A program made the translations under genes and the position numbers. Below are positions 40,183 through 49,048 of a stretch of 64,000 bases of DNA, one piece after another. The stretch covers positions 124,001 to 188,000 of the forward strand of contig FONB01000008.1 in the NCBI GenBank assembly GCA_900112785.1. Direction: 5' to 3'. Positions within the stretch are counted from its first letter, which is position 1, and every line of letters starts with the position of its first letter. The notes under the pieces were generated by a model that worked only from the letters and a program-made list of their open reading frames with translations, made no database searches and was not told the DNA's origin. The stretch is from Phytobacter palmae. Its GTDB lineage: Bacteria > Pseudomonadota > Gammaproteobacteria > Enterobacterales > Enterobacteriaceae.

Positions 40183-41916
40183 TTACATACGTTCGACGGT
40201 TTCGATACCGAGTGTATCGAGGCCCAGTTTTAGCGTCTTCGCGGTCAGTAGCGCCAGTTTCAGGCGGCTGTTACGGACCTCTTCATTCTCAGCACTGAGG
40301 ATCGGACAATGTTCATAGAAGCCAGAGAACAGGCCCGCCAGATCGTACAGATAGGCGCACATCACGTGCGGCGTGCCTTCACGGGCAACCACATTCAGCG
40401 TCTCTTCAAACTGCATCAGGCGTGCGGCCAGCTGGGCTTCGCGATCTTCATTGATCACCACATTCGCGGCAAGAAGGGCGCTTTCGTCGACATCGGCTTT
40501 ACGGAATACTGACAATACGCGCGTGTAGGCGTATTGCATATATGGCGCGGTGTTGCCTTCAAACGCCAGCATATTGTCCCAGTCAAAAACATAATCGGTG
40601 GTACGGCTTTTAGACAGATCCGCATATTTCACCGCGCCGATACCCACGGCGTTAGCCAGTTTTTCCAGCTCGTCTGCGGGCATATCCGGGTTTTTCTCAG
40701 CCACCAGACGACGTGCACGCTCCAGCGCTTCATCCAGTAGATCAGCCAGTTTCACCGTGCCGCCCGCACGGGTTTTGAACGGCTTGCCGTCTTTACCCAG
40801 CATCATGCCGAACATATGGTGTTCGAGCGAAACAGACTCCGGTACATAACCCGCTTTACGCACGATAGTCCAGGCTTGCATCAGGTGTTGATGCTGACGG
40901 GAGTCGATGTAGTAAAGCACGCGATCTGCATGCAGGGTTTCATAACGGTATTTGGCACAGGCAATGTCGGTGGTGGTGTAGAGGTAGCCGCCATCTTTCT
41001 TCTGGATGATCACACCCATCGGCTCGCCTTCTTTGTTCTTGAACTCGTCCAGGAACACCACAGTTGCGCCTTCGCTCTCAACCGCCAGACCTTTGGCTTT
41101 CAGATCGGCCACGATACCTGGCAGCATTGAGTTATACAAACTTTCGCCCATCACATCTTTACGCGTCAGGGTAACGTTCAGACGGTCATAGGTAATCTGG
41201 TTCTGGGACATGGTGATGTCGACCAGTTTGCGCCACATCTGCAGGAAGTAATCATCGCCGCCTTGCAGTTTCACGACATAGCTACGGGCGCGCTCGGCGA
41301 AGACTTCATCTTCGTCATAATGTTTTTTGGCTTCGCGATAGAAACCTTCGAGATCCGCCAGCGCCATTTCACCCGCGTTTTCCTGCTGCTGTAGCTCCAG
41401 ATACGCAATCAGCATACCGAACTGGGTTCCCCAGTCACCCACATGGTTCGCGCGGATCACGTTATGGCCGAGGAACTCCAGGGTACGCACGGAGGCATCG
41501 CCGATGATGGTTGAACGCAGGTGGCCAACGTGCATCTCTTTCGCCACGTTCGGCGCTGAATAATCCACAACGATGGTTTGTGCCTGAGGCTTCGTGATGC
41601 CCAGACGGTCAGATTGCAGCGCCAGGTTTACCTGGTCTGCCAGAAACGCCGGGGCAAGGAAGATATTGATAAAGCCCGGTCCGGCGATTTCAACTTTGCT
41701 GGCGATCCCGCTGAGATCGAGATGAGTCAGTACCTTCTCGGCCAGTTGTCGTGGTGCCATGCCCAGTTTTTTGGCAATTGCCATCACGCCATTGGCCTGA
41801 TAGTCGCCAAACTGGACTTTTGCAGACTGGCGGACCTGCGGTTCGCAATCCGCATCCGCACCTGCGGCAATGAGCGCCTGACCGACTTTTTCTGAGAGTA
41901 GAGCCTGAATATTCAC
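40183..41916 (-). CDS. argS: arginyl-tRNA synthetase
   Basis: The 577-residue class I synthetase charges tRNA-Arg. The N-terminal Add-1 domain is followed by the HIGH-like motif in [20 protein letters not shown] (about 122-141) and the anticodon-binding C-terminal helical domain ending ETVERM. It begins with GTG (41916-41914) behind AAGG. Its length equals that of E. coli ArgS. The gene is convergent with the GH105 cassette. Confidence 0.98.
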   Translation of the reverse strand: MNIQALLSEKVGQALIAAGADADCEPQVRQSAKVQFGDYQANGVMAIAKKLGMAPRQLAEKVLTHLDLSGIASKVEIAGPGFINIFLAPAFLADQVNLALQSDRLGITKPQAQTIVVDYSAPNVAKEMHVGHLRSTIIGDASVRTLEFLGHNVIRANHVGDWGTQFGMLIAYLELQQQENAGEMALADLEGFYREAKKHYDEDEVFAERARSYVVKLQGGDDYFLQMWRKLVDITMSQNQITYDRLNVTLTRKDVMGESLYNSMLPGIVADLKAKGLAVESEGATVVFLDEFKNKEGEPMGVIIQKKDGGYLYTTTDIACAKYRYETLHADRVLYYIDSRQHQHLMQAWTIVRKAGYVPESVSLEHHMFGMMLGKDGKPFKTRAGGTVKLADLLDEALERARRLVAEKNPDMPADELEKLANAVGIGAVKYADLSKSRTTDYVFDWDNMLAFEGNTAPYMQYAYTRVLSVFRKADVDESALLAANVVINEDREAQLAARLMQFEETLNVVAREGTPHVMCAYLYDLAGLFSGFYEHCPILSAENEEVRNSRLKLALLTAKTLKLGLDTLGIETVERM

Positions 41917-42205
41917 CGGGATACCTTACATTGATGACGCAGCAGATAAGGGCTGGCCGCGTCCGGGTGTTGATTATGAAAGGCGGGAGTATACTGCAAA
42001 TGCCAGCAGGCGTCAGCACCGGAACCCGCTGCTTCACGTCAAAAAGCGTGGCCTGTTGGCGGTGAGATTAACGCTTCACACATTCGACCGTCGCCTTCTG
42101 TTCAGGCTTATCATTCGAACCGCCAGGCGCCTGATCTTACTCAGTATCCTGCGTGTGGGAGTTATCCGTAGTATAGTAAGAAGAGTTAATTTCTTTGAGC
42201 GTACT

Positions 42206-42934
42206 ATGACTTATTCCATTGGCGAATTTGCCCGGCTTTGCGGGATAACGGCAACCACACTTCGCGCCTGGCAGCGCCGCTACGGTCTGCTCAAACCGAT
42301 GCGCACGGAGGGTGGGCACCGGCTTTACAGCGATGACGACGTGCAGCAGGCGCTCAAAATTCTCGACTGGGTGAAAAAAGGGGTGCCTGTCAGCCAGGTT
42401 AAACCGCTGCTGGCAAGACCTGAAATGCGGCGGACCAACAACTGGGTCACCCTGCAAGAGAGCATGCTGTCGCGGCTGAAAGAAGGAAAGATTGACTCTC
42501 TGCGCCAGCTTATCTACGACTCCGGGCGTGAGTATCCTCGCCCGGAACTGGTCACAGAAGTGTTGCGCCCGTTGCGCAGCAAAATGTCCGCCAATGTTGC
42601 CGCAATGATGACGCTACGTGAAATCCTCGACGGCATTATTATCTCCTACACCTCGTTTTGTCTTGAAGGGGATAAACGCGCGCCGGGAGATAATTATTTA
42701 ATTACCGGCTGGCACCTGACAGACCCTTGTGAAATCTGGCTTGAAGCGCTTCGGCTAACGGGGCAGGGGCATCGCATTGATATCCTTCCGGTGCCACCGG
42801 CGATGCTGGCGCCGGAGATTTTGCCGACAAGGAAATGGTTGCTGGTCACCAGCGGTAAATTATCGGCCGCGCGAAAAAAACAAATTGAACTGTGGCAATC
42901 GCAGGTCAGTTCCCTCGACGTTATCACCCTCTGA
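42206..42934 (+). CDS. MerR-family regulator of the MlrA/BluR type
   Basis: The 242-residue protein has an N-terminal MerR winged helix (MTYSIGEFARLCGITATTLR, then AWQRRYGLLKPMRTEGGHRL) and a C-terminal fold related to cobalamin-binding domains of LitR/CarH. As in MlrA and BluR, no DxHxxG cobalamin motif is visible, so direct B12 light sensing is unlikely. It probably controls the operon that follows; a palindrome of MlrA-operator type lies between them. The ATG at 42206 is chosen by family length; upstream in-frame sequence is not conserved-looking. MlrA and BluR of E. coli lie elsewhere in the genome, so this is a third paralogue. Confidence 0.82.
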   Translation: MTYSIGEFARLCGITATTLRAWQRRYGLLKPMRTEGGHRLYSDDDVQQALKILDWVKKGVPVSQVKPLLARPEMRRTNNWVTLQESMLSRLKEGKIDSLRQLIYDSGREYPRPELVTEVLRPLRSKMSANVAAMMTLREILDGIIISYTSFCLEGDKRAPGDNYLITGWHLTDPCEIWLEALRLTGQGHRIDILPVPPAMLAPEILPTRKWLLVTSGKLSAARKKQIELWQSQVSSLDVITL

Positions 42935-43059
42935 ATCCTCTCTTGTGCCTGGGTCCATGGTCGCTACATTGCGGCCTGGACACTTATGCCTTTCTCTTTT
43001 TTATCCTGATTAAGTACAAAAAATAACAGAAATAACTCTTTGATAATTAATCAATATAA

Positions 43060-43109
43060 AAAATTTACACAACAAAACTTGGACAAATATAAGTAATTGT
43101 GTAAGTTTT
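43060..43109. promoter_or_regulatory. MlrA-like operator and candidate promoter of the lipid operon
   Basis: AAAACTTGGACAA (43074-43086) and TTGTGTAAGTTTT (43097-43109) form a 36-bp imperfect palindrome. A third copy AAAATTTACACAA (43060-43072) sits just upstream in direct orientation. The layout resembles the published MlrA site AAAATTGTACA-N12-TGTACAATTTT. A -35-like TTGGAC (43079) lies in the left arm and TAAGTT (43102) 17 bases on, as in promoters where MerR proteins bind between the two elements. Binding is inferred. Confidence 0.6.
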
Positions 43110-43154
43110 AAATCAGGCGAGCTCCGCGTATTGTCACCGGAAAGGGTAAGGCCC

Positions 43155-43589
43155 ATGAGCACCATGCAGTCCGTCATCGATCGGTTTATTCATTACTATG
43201 CAGAACTGGACAGCCAGCCGCCTTCGGCGCTGAGCGCGCTCTATCATCCCGATGCTGTGTTGCAGGATCCGTTTGGCGAGCATCAGGGGTTCGTCGCTAT
43301 CCATCGTTACTTCACCCATCTGCTGGCAAATGTTGAACAGTGTCGTTTCTCCATTGATTCCCCTCTTTGTGACGGCCAGCGTTTTGTGGTGACCTGGACC
43401 ATGCACTGGTCGCATCCCCATATCCGGGGGAACGAACTGCTCTCTCTGCCTGGGTGTTCGGTGGTGGAAGTCCAGGGAGAGCAAGTCTTGCATCAGCGCG
43501 ATTATTACGACGCCGGAGAGATGCTTTATGAGCACCTTCCCGTACTGGGTTGGGCGGTCCGCGGCGTGAAAAAGAGGGTCCGCGCATGA
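43155..43589 (+). CDS. SnoaL-like / NTF2-fold protein
   Basis: The 144-residue protein fits the SnoaL-like NTF2 superfamily. It shows an N-terminal helix (MSTMQSVIDRFIHYYAELDS), then LYHPDAVLQDPFGEHQGFVA and a curved sheet with RFVVTWTMHW. Such proteins form a conical pocket and may be isomerases, hydrolases or ligand-binding partners; no specific activity can be given. It is the first gene of the operon and overlaps the next by four bases (ATGA). The start at 43155 follows AAGGGTAAGG. Confidence 0.75.
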   Translation: MSTMQSVIDRFIHYYAELDSQPPSALSALYHPDAVLQDPFGEHQGFVAIHRYFTHLLANVEQCRFSIDSPLCDGQRFVVTWTMHWSHPHIRGNELLSLPGCSVVEVQGEQVLHQRDYYDAGEMLYEHLPVLGWAVRGVKKRVRA

Positions 43590-44305
43590 AAACGGTGCTT
43601 ATTACAGGCGCCAGTTCGGGTATTGGCGCCGGGCTGGCTAACTCCTTCGCTGCGGATGGTTACCATGTCATCGCCTGCGGGCGCGATCCATCGCGTCTGG
43701 AAACACTACAACAGCTCAGTCCCAACATCAGTGTGCGTCTTTTCGATATGACAGGCAGGGATGCTAGTCGCCAGGCGCTGGCCGACTGTCACCCCGACAT
43801 GGTTATTCTCTGTGCGGGCACCTGTGAATACCTGGACCACGGTGTGGTGGATGCCGACCTTATAGAAAGGGTGATGCGTACCAATTTTCTTGGGCCGGTG
43901 AATTGCCTTGCCGCGCTACAGACACAGCTCAAACCCGGCAGCCACGTTGTTCTGGTCAGCTCAATGGCGCACTGGCTGCCTTTTCCCCGTGCCGAAGCTT
44001 ATGGCGCATCAAAGGCAGCGCTCAGTTGGTTTGCTGACAGTTTACGCCTTGACTGGGAACCCAAAGGCATAGCCGTCTCCGTCGTCTCTCCGGGTTTTGT
44101 TGACACACCGCTGACCCGTAAAAATGATTTTGCGATGCCCGCTCAGGTGAGCGTCGGGCAGGCGGTTACGGCAATTCGCCGCGGTCTCGCAAAAGGCAAA
44201 AAACATATCGCGTTTCCAGGCGCCTTTGGCTTGCTGCTGCGCTTGCTCTCATCACTTCCCGCGTTTATGCAGCGCGCTTTGTTGCGCAGGATGGTACGGC
44301 CATGA
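43586..44305 (+). CDS. short-chain dehydrogenase/reductase
   Basis: The 239-residue SDR has the N-terminal NAD(P)-binding TGASSGIGAGLA (about 7-18), the catalytic Ser in VLVSSMAHW, and YGASKAA with catalytic Tyr and Lys. Its place in the operon suggests it acts on a lipid-linked alcohol or ketone, but the substrate is unknown. It overlaps the preceding and the following genes by four bases each, so translation is coupled. Confidence 0.85.
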   Translation: MKTVLITGASSGIGAGLANSFAADGYHVIACGRDPSRLETLQQLSPNISVRLFDMTGRDASRQALADCHPDMVILCAGTCEYLDHGVVDADLIERVMRTNFLGPVNCLAALQTQLKPGSHVVLVSSMAHWLPFPRAEAYGASKAALSWFADSLRLDWEPKGIAVSVVSPGFVDTPLTRKNDFAMPAQVSVGQAVTAIRRGLAKGKKHIAFPGAFGLLLRLLSSLPAFMQRALLRRMVRP

Positions 44306-45561
44306 ATATTGCAATTATTGGCAGCGGCATTGCCGGGCTGACCTGTGCATGGCGGCTGGCGGGCCATCACAAGGTGACGTTGTTTGAAGCGCAAGCCACA
44401 CCCGGCGGCCACACGGCGACAGTAGATGTCACCACCCCACAGGGAAGCTGGGCTATTGATACTGGTTTTATCGTCTACAACGATCGCACCTATCCACGTT
44501 TTATGGGGCTGCTGAGCGAACTGGGTATTACCGGGCAAAAGACGCAAATGAGTTTTTCCGTCCACAACCCCCAAAGTGGGCTGGAATATAACGGGCACAC
44601 CCTTGCTTCGCTGTTTGCCCAGCGCCGAAATCTCATTAACCCGGCTTTCTGGCGTTTGCTCAGCGATATCGTGCGTTTTAATCGTCAGGCAAAAGAGGCT
44701 CTCGCAAGCAACATAGATGAGAAGGCCACACTACAAAGCTTTCTCGATGAGCACCGGTTCAGCGCCTTTTTTGCCCGCCATTATATTCTGCCGATGGGGG
44801 CGGCTATCTGGTCATCATCCCTGCAGGAGATGCGGCGTTTTCCGTTGCCGCTTTTTTTACGCTTCTTTGAGAATCACGGCCTGCTGGATGTGACCCGCCG
44901 CCCGCAGTGGTATGTAGTACCCGGTGGTTCGCGTGAGTACATCCATGCCATGCTCGCCCGACTCGGCGACCGTCTGACGTTGCACCTTAATACGCCCGTG
45001 CAGAGCGTTATCCGCCATGATAAGCGCGTGGAAATCCAACTTGCCGACGCGATCTCCACCTTTGATCACGTTATTTTTGCCTGCCATTCCGCACAGGCGC
45101 TGGCGATGCTGGCGGATCCCACGGCTGCTGAAACAGAAATTCTGGGCGGTATCGGCTGGCAGCGTAACGAGGTGATCCTGCACAGTGACCGACGTTGGCT
45201 ACCGCAACGGGAACGCGCGTGGGCAAGCTGGAACTACCGCCTGAGTGAGCAGGATCAGGCCAGTGCGTGCGTGACCTATAACATGAATATTCTGCAGGGG
45301 CTGCCAGCAGACGCTCCTCTGTTTTGCGTCACCCTCAATCCGGACAGGCCCGTTGACGAGCGCTACGTCTGGAAACGCTTTGTTTATGAGCATCCGCTGT
45401 TTAACCCGCAAAGCTGGCAGGCACAGGCGCGGCGCAGTGAGATCAACGGCCATAAACGTAGCTGGTTCTGTGGCGCTTACTGGTACAACGGTTTTCACGA
45501 GGATGGTGTGCGCAGCGCGCTGGATGTGGTACATGCCATCGCATCCGGGGAGGGACAGTAA
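44302..45561 (+). CDS. FAD-dependent amine-oxidase-like protein
   Basis: The 419-residue protein begins with a dinucleotide-binding fold (IAIIGSGIAGLTCAWRLAGH) and FEAQATPGGHTAT, and belongs to the COG2907 group of predicted NAD/FAD-binding proteins related to amine oxidases and carotenoid/squalene desaturases. Members are repeatedly found beside DUF1365 and CFA-like genes. In Rhodobacter, proteins of this kind take part in making furan or other modified fatty acids (family knowledge, recalled). A desaturase-like role on membrane acyl chains is therefore plausible but unproven here. Confidence 0.82.
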   Translation: MNIAIIGSGIAGLTCAWRLAGHHKVTLFEAQATPGGHTATVDVTTPQGSWAIDTGFIVYNDRTYPRFMGLLSELGITGQKTQMSFSVHNPQSGLEYNGHTLASLFAQRRNLINPAFWRLLSDIVRFNRQAKEALASNIDEKATLQSFLDEHRFSAFFARHYILPMGAAIWSSSLQEMRRFPLPLFLRFFENHGLLDVTRRPQWYVVPGGSREYIHAMLARLGDRLTLHLNTPVQSVIRHDKRVEIQLADAISTFDHVIFACHSAQALAMLADPTAAETEILGGIGWQRNEVILHSDRRWLPQRERAWASWNYRLSEQDQASACVTYNMNILQGLPADAPLFCVTLNPDRPVDERYVWKRFVYEHPLFNPQSWQAQARRSEINGHKRSWFCGAYWYNGFHEDGVRSALDVVHAIASGEGQ

Positions 45562-45562
45562 A

Positions 45563-46282
45563 ATGAACAGCTGTCTTTATGAAGGTGTTTTACGCCACCG
45601 GCGTCATCAGCCCCGTGAGCACCATTTCCAGTATCGCGTATTTATGGCATGGCTCGATCTGGATGAGCTGGATGCGCTATCGACGGCAGGTATTCGTCGT
45701 AACCGTTTTGCTGCCGCCGCTTTTTATGACGAGGATTATCCGCTGGGCTCGCCGCTTAAAGCGAAAGTTCTTGAACGGCTGGATGCGCTGACAGGTGTTC
45801 GGCTGGAAGGGCGCGTGATGTTGCTCACTCAACTGCGTTATTTCGGCTTTCACTTTAATCCGGTCAATTTCTATTACTGCTACGACCAGAACGAGACCCT
45901 GCGCTGGGTACTGGCGGAGGTGCGCAATACGCCCTGGAATGAACGGCATTACTATGCCGTTGACGGTCAAAATGCTTCTCCACTGGAAAAAGCGTTCCAC
46001 GTTTCGCCGTTTAACCCGATGGATATGGTCTATCACTGGCGCTTTAACCGTCCTGGCAAAACATTGCATATGCATATCGAAAACCATCAGGAGGCAAAGG
46101 TCTTCGACGCCACGCTGCTCCTGACCCGGTGCCCTTTGACTCGCGCAACACTCACCTCCTTGCTGTTGCGTATTCCGCTCATGACGCTCAAGACCGTGAT
46201 GGCCATTTACTGGCAGGCGCTGCGTCTGTGGCTTAAGCGTGTACCTCTTTATAACCATCCCGTCAGCAGGAGTGAACGCTAA
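45563..46282 (+). CDS. DUF1365 family protein
   Basis: The 239-residue protein is a DUF1365 member, recognisable from LYEGVLRHRRHQPREHHFQY near the start and YFGFHFNPVNFYYCYD near 95-110. Its biochemical role is unknown, but it is a constant companion of the FAD protein and CFA-like enzyme and presumably works on the same lipid. The C-terminal region is hydrophobic (LLLRIPLMTLKTVMAIYWQA), suggesting membrane association. The start at 45563 is two bases after the FAD gene; a longer frame back to 45353 lies wholly inside that gene. Confidence 0.83.
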   Translation: MNSCLYEGVLRHRRHQPREHHFQYRVFMAWLDLDELDALSTAGIRRNRFAAAAFYDEDYPLGSPLKAKVLERLDALTGVRLEGRVMLLTQLRYFGFHFNPVNFYYCYDQNETLRWVLAEVRNTPWNERHYYAVDGQNASPLEKAFHVSPFNPMDMVYHWRFNRPGKTLHMHIENHQEAKVFDATLLLTRCPLTRATLTSLLLRIPLMTLKTVMAIYWQALRLWLKRVPLYNHPVSRSER

Positions 46283-47502
46283 TGACCGATCCCGTGTTTG
46301 CGCTTGAACCCGACATCCCGCGTAATGCCCGTGTCGCGCGCTGGTTGCTCTTTCGCCTTCTGAACGGTTTACGTGTGGGATCTCTCACGCTTCGTGAAGG
46401 GGGGCAAACTTTTCATTTTGGCGACCCGAGCGCAGCGTTGCGCGCAGAAGTGCAGATCCTTTCCCCGGTCGTCTACTGGCGTTTGCTGACCGGCGGTAGT
46501 CTTGCGGCGGCGGAAGCCTGGATAGATGGCGAGTGGGAGACGCATCAGCTTACCCCGCTGTTACAGATTCTGGCGCTCAACAGCCAGGTGTTGGGCAAGC
46601 TGGAAACTGGCTTTCGTTTGCTGGGCCGCCCCGTTGAGCGGCTACGCCACTGGACACGGCGCAACGATCGTCAGCAGGCGCGGGAAAACATCGCCGCGCA
46701 CTACGACCTGGGGAATCTTTTTTACGCCCATTTCCTTGACGAGCAGTTGCTCTACTCCAGCGCACTGTTTACCGCGCCCGAGCAGGATCTCGCCAGTGCT
46801 CAGCAGGCAAAAATGGCGCGATTGTGTGAACAACTGGCGCTGACATCTGACGATCATCTGCTGGAGATCGGCACAGGGTGGGGAGCGATGGCCGAGTATG
46901 CCGCTCGCCATTATGGCTGTCGGGTGACCACTACCACGCTGTCGCGCGAGCAGTACAAGTGGGCCCAGGCACGCATTGTTGAGGCAGGTTTGCAGGATAG
47001 GGTTGAGGTTTTGCTGTGTGATTATCGCGACCTGACCGGGCAGTTCGACAAACTGGTTTCGATTGAGATGATTGAGGCGGTAGGAAAACGCTATCTCCCG
47101 ACCTTCTTTCGGACCTGTCAGGCGCGCCTGCGCGCAGGGGGAAAAATGGCGATTCAGGCCATCACCATTCAGGATCAGCGCTACAGCGATTACAGCAAAA
47201 GCGTCGATTTTATCCAGCGTTACATCTTTCCCGGTGGTTTCTTACCGAGCATAACGGCGATGAACAACCTGATGACCCGCCATACCGATTTTGTGGTGCG
47301 CAATATCTTCGATATGGGGCCTGATTATGCCCGCACCCTTGCGCACTGGCGTCAGCGTTTCGTTCAGGCCTGGCAGGACATTGAAAAGCTGGGATTTGAC
47401 GAACGTTTCCGCCGTATGTGGCTTTACTATTTTGGCTACTGCGAAGCGGGTTTCAATGCGCGCACCATCAGTGTGGTGCAACTGACTGCGGAACGTGTAT
47501 GA
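46282..47502 (+). CDS. CFA-synthase-like SAM-dependent methyltransferase
   Basis: The 406-residue protein matches cyclopropane-fatty-acyl-phospholipid synthases over the catalytic domain. The SAM site is LEIGTGWGAMAEYAARHYGC (about 194-213), then YRDLTGQFDKLVSIEMIEAVG and YIFPGGFLPS. Compared with E. coli Cfa, the active-site Cys139 (YSCAYW) is Ser here (YSSALF) and His266 (LHTIG) is replaced (QAITI), while Glu239 and the late tyrosine pair remain. This suggests a methyltransferase of the COG2230 side branch with altered chemistry rather than a housekeeping Cfa. It overlaps its neighbours at both ends. Confidence 0.85.
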   Translation: MTDPVFALEPDIPRNARVARWLLFRLLNGLRVGSLTLREGGQTFHFGDPSAALRAEVQILSPVVYWRLLTGGSLAAAEAWIDGEWETHQLTPLLQILALNSQVLGKLETGFRLLGRPVERLRHWTRRNDRQQARENIAAHYDLGNLFYAHFLDEQLLYSSALFTAPEQDLASAQQAKMARLCEQLALTSDDHLLEIGTGWGAMAEYAARHYGCRVTTTTLSREQYKWAQARIVEAGLQDRVEVLLCDYRDLTGQFDKLVSIEMIEAVGKRYLPTFFRTCQARLRAGGKMAIQAITIQDQRYSDYSKSVDFIQRYIFPGGFLPSITAMNNLMTRHTDFVVRNIFDMGPDYARTLAHWRQRFVQAWQDIEKLGFDERFRRMWLYYFGYCEAGFNARTISVVQLTAERV

Positions 47503-47984
47503 ACCGCCATTTGCAGATTTTCTTAATGGCAATAGCGTTCGATCTCTACTGGACGCTGGTGGTGCTGTTTCGTGAGCGCGGCGTTATCGTCTGGCTCGCG
47601 CTGGCGATGCTGGCCTGCGTCATGCTTGCGCCCGCGCTGCGCATATATGCTCTGCTGCTGGCCGCCGCTGGCAGCTCGCTGGATGCCGTCTGGGCGCTTA
47701 CAGGATTAATCAGTTTCAGTGGCGATGGGGTATTGCCACTGTGGATGGTGGCGCTGTGGCTTATGTTTGCTGTCGTCTGGACCCGTCTTACCCGCACCAG
47801 CGCATTGCCGGGCTGGACGCTGGCGCTGCTGGCGACGCTCGGTGGCCCGGTTGCTTACTATATGGGCGAGCGTCTGGGGGCGATTACCTTCCTGCAACCT
47901 GACTTTATCGTACTGAGCTGGCTCGGACTCGGATGGCTGGTACTGGCGCTTTTTTTCCATTTATTCATGGGGAGGCGACAATGA
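47499..47984 (+). CDS. DUF2878 membrane protein
   Basis: The 161-residue protein is almost entirely hydrophobic, with about five predicted transmembrane segments (MAIAFDLYWTLVVLF, VIVWLALAMLACVMLA, and others), and matches the DUF2878 family found in this operon type. Function unknown. ATG 47499 overlaps the methyltransferase stop by four bases. Confidence 0.75.
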   Translation: MNRHLQIFLMAIAFDLYWTLVVLFRERGVIVWLALAMLACVMLAPALRIYALLLAAAGSSLDAVWALTGLISFSGDGVLPLWMVALWLMFAVVWTRLTRTSALPGWTLALLATLGGPVAYYMGERLGAITFLQPDFIVLSWLGLGWLVLALFFHLFMGRRQ

Positions 47985-48508
47985 GGTTTCTGCGCTTTGC
48001 TCTGCTTTTGCTGATAGCCGCCGCTCCCTTTGCCAGTGCCGCTGACTGGCTAAGCTGGCGCAAAACCGGTGACGCTACCTTAACCTGGGGGCCCTTTACC
48101 GTTTATACCTCGCAGCTACGCACTCCGCAGGGGCGCTATATCGCAGCGGATCAGGACCAGGCGTTAATCATCACCTACGCACGGGATATTACGCGCGATG
48201 AACTGGTCGATGCGACTCGCGAACAGTGGCAGGCGCTGGGAATCATGACGCGGGAAGCGCAGAGCGAGGCCTGGCTCCGCACCCTTGCAACGCTCTGGCC
48301 GGATGTCAGACCGGGCACGCAACTGGCGTTTGTTCTTCGCCAGAAGCAAGGGCAGTTCTGGTATCGCGCATCGGCGGCGCAAAAAAGCTTTACCCCGCTG
48401 GGGCCGCAGCAATCGCTGGCGTTCAGCACCAGCTTTCTGGCCATCTGGCTCGATCCTCATACGCAATACCCCGAGCTGCGTCAGCAGCTCATCGGAGGTG
48501 GAAAATGA
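47981..48508 (+). CDS. chalcone-isomerase-like exported protein
   Basis: The 175-residue protein has a signal peptide (MRFLRFALLLLIAAAPFASA) and a domain of the bacterial chalcone isomerase-like type (TLTWGPFTVYTSQLRTPQGR near 28-47). These bacterial proteins are thought to bind fatty acids or related ligands rather than flavonoids. Periplasmic location fits transfer or binding of a lipid product. GGGGAGG precedes the start and it overlaps its neighbours by four bases on each side. Confidence 0.75.
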   Translation: MRFLRFALLLLIAAAPFASAADWLSWRKTGDATLTWGPFTVYTSQLRTPQGRYIAADQDQALIITYARDITRDELVDATREQWQALGIMTREAQSEAWLRTLATLWPDVRPGTQLAFVLRQKQGQFWYRASAAQKSFTPLGPQQSLAFSTSFLAIWLDPHTQYPELRQQLIGGGK

Positions 48509-49035
48509 AACGTATTCTGGCACTTGGGTTGACGCTGCTCTTACTGCTGACAGGCTGCAGTAGCGAAATAAATGACTACCAGCATCAACAGCCAACGCTG
48601 GATATTTTTCACTATTTTCAGGGCAAGACCGAAGCCTGGGGCATGGTACAAGATCGCAGTGGCAAACAGTTGCGTCGTTTCCATGTGGAGATAGAAGGCG
48701 ACGTGGTGGGCGACACGCTGACGCTCAACGAAAACTTCGTGTATGACGATGGCGAAAAACAGCAGCGGGTATGGCATATCCGGCGTAACGGTAATGACCG
48801 CTATGAAGGTACCGCCGGAGATATCGAGGGTGTCGCACGTGGCCAGGCGGCAGGCAATGCCTTTAACTGGCGCTACAGCATGAACGTAAAGGCTGACGGG
48901 AATACCTGGCTGCTACACTTTGATGACTGGATGTATCTGCAGGACGATACACACCTTTTCAACAAAACCGCCATGAAGAAATTCGGCATCACCGTTGCAA
49001 CGGTCACGCTCTTTTTCACCCGAAAAACACAATAA
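48505..49035 (+). CDS. DUF3833 lipoprotein
   Basis: The 176-residue protein has a lipoprotein signal with lipobox LLTGC (Cys18) and a beta-rich DUF3833 domain (LDIFHYFQGKTEAWGMVQDR, GDTLTLNENFVYDDGEKQQR). Asp is not at position +2 (CSSE), so sorting to the outer membrane is expected. Family function is unknown; its overall look recalls lipocalin-type lipid carriers, which is inference. It overlaps the preceding gene by four bases. Confidence 0.78.
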   Translation: MKRILALGLTLLLLLTGCSSEINDYQHQQPTLDIFHYFQGKTEAWGMVQDRSGKQLRRFHVEIEGDVVGDTLTLNENFVYDDGEKQQRVWHIRRNGNDRYEGTAGDIEGVARGQAAGNAFNWRYSMNVKADGNTWLLHFDDWMYLQDDTHLFNKTAMKKFGITVATVTLFFTRKTQ

Positions 49036-49048
49036 AAAGGAGAGGGGT

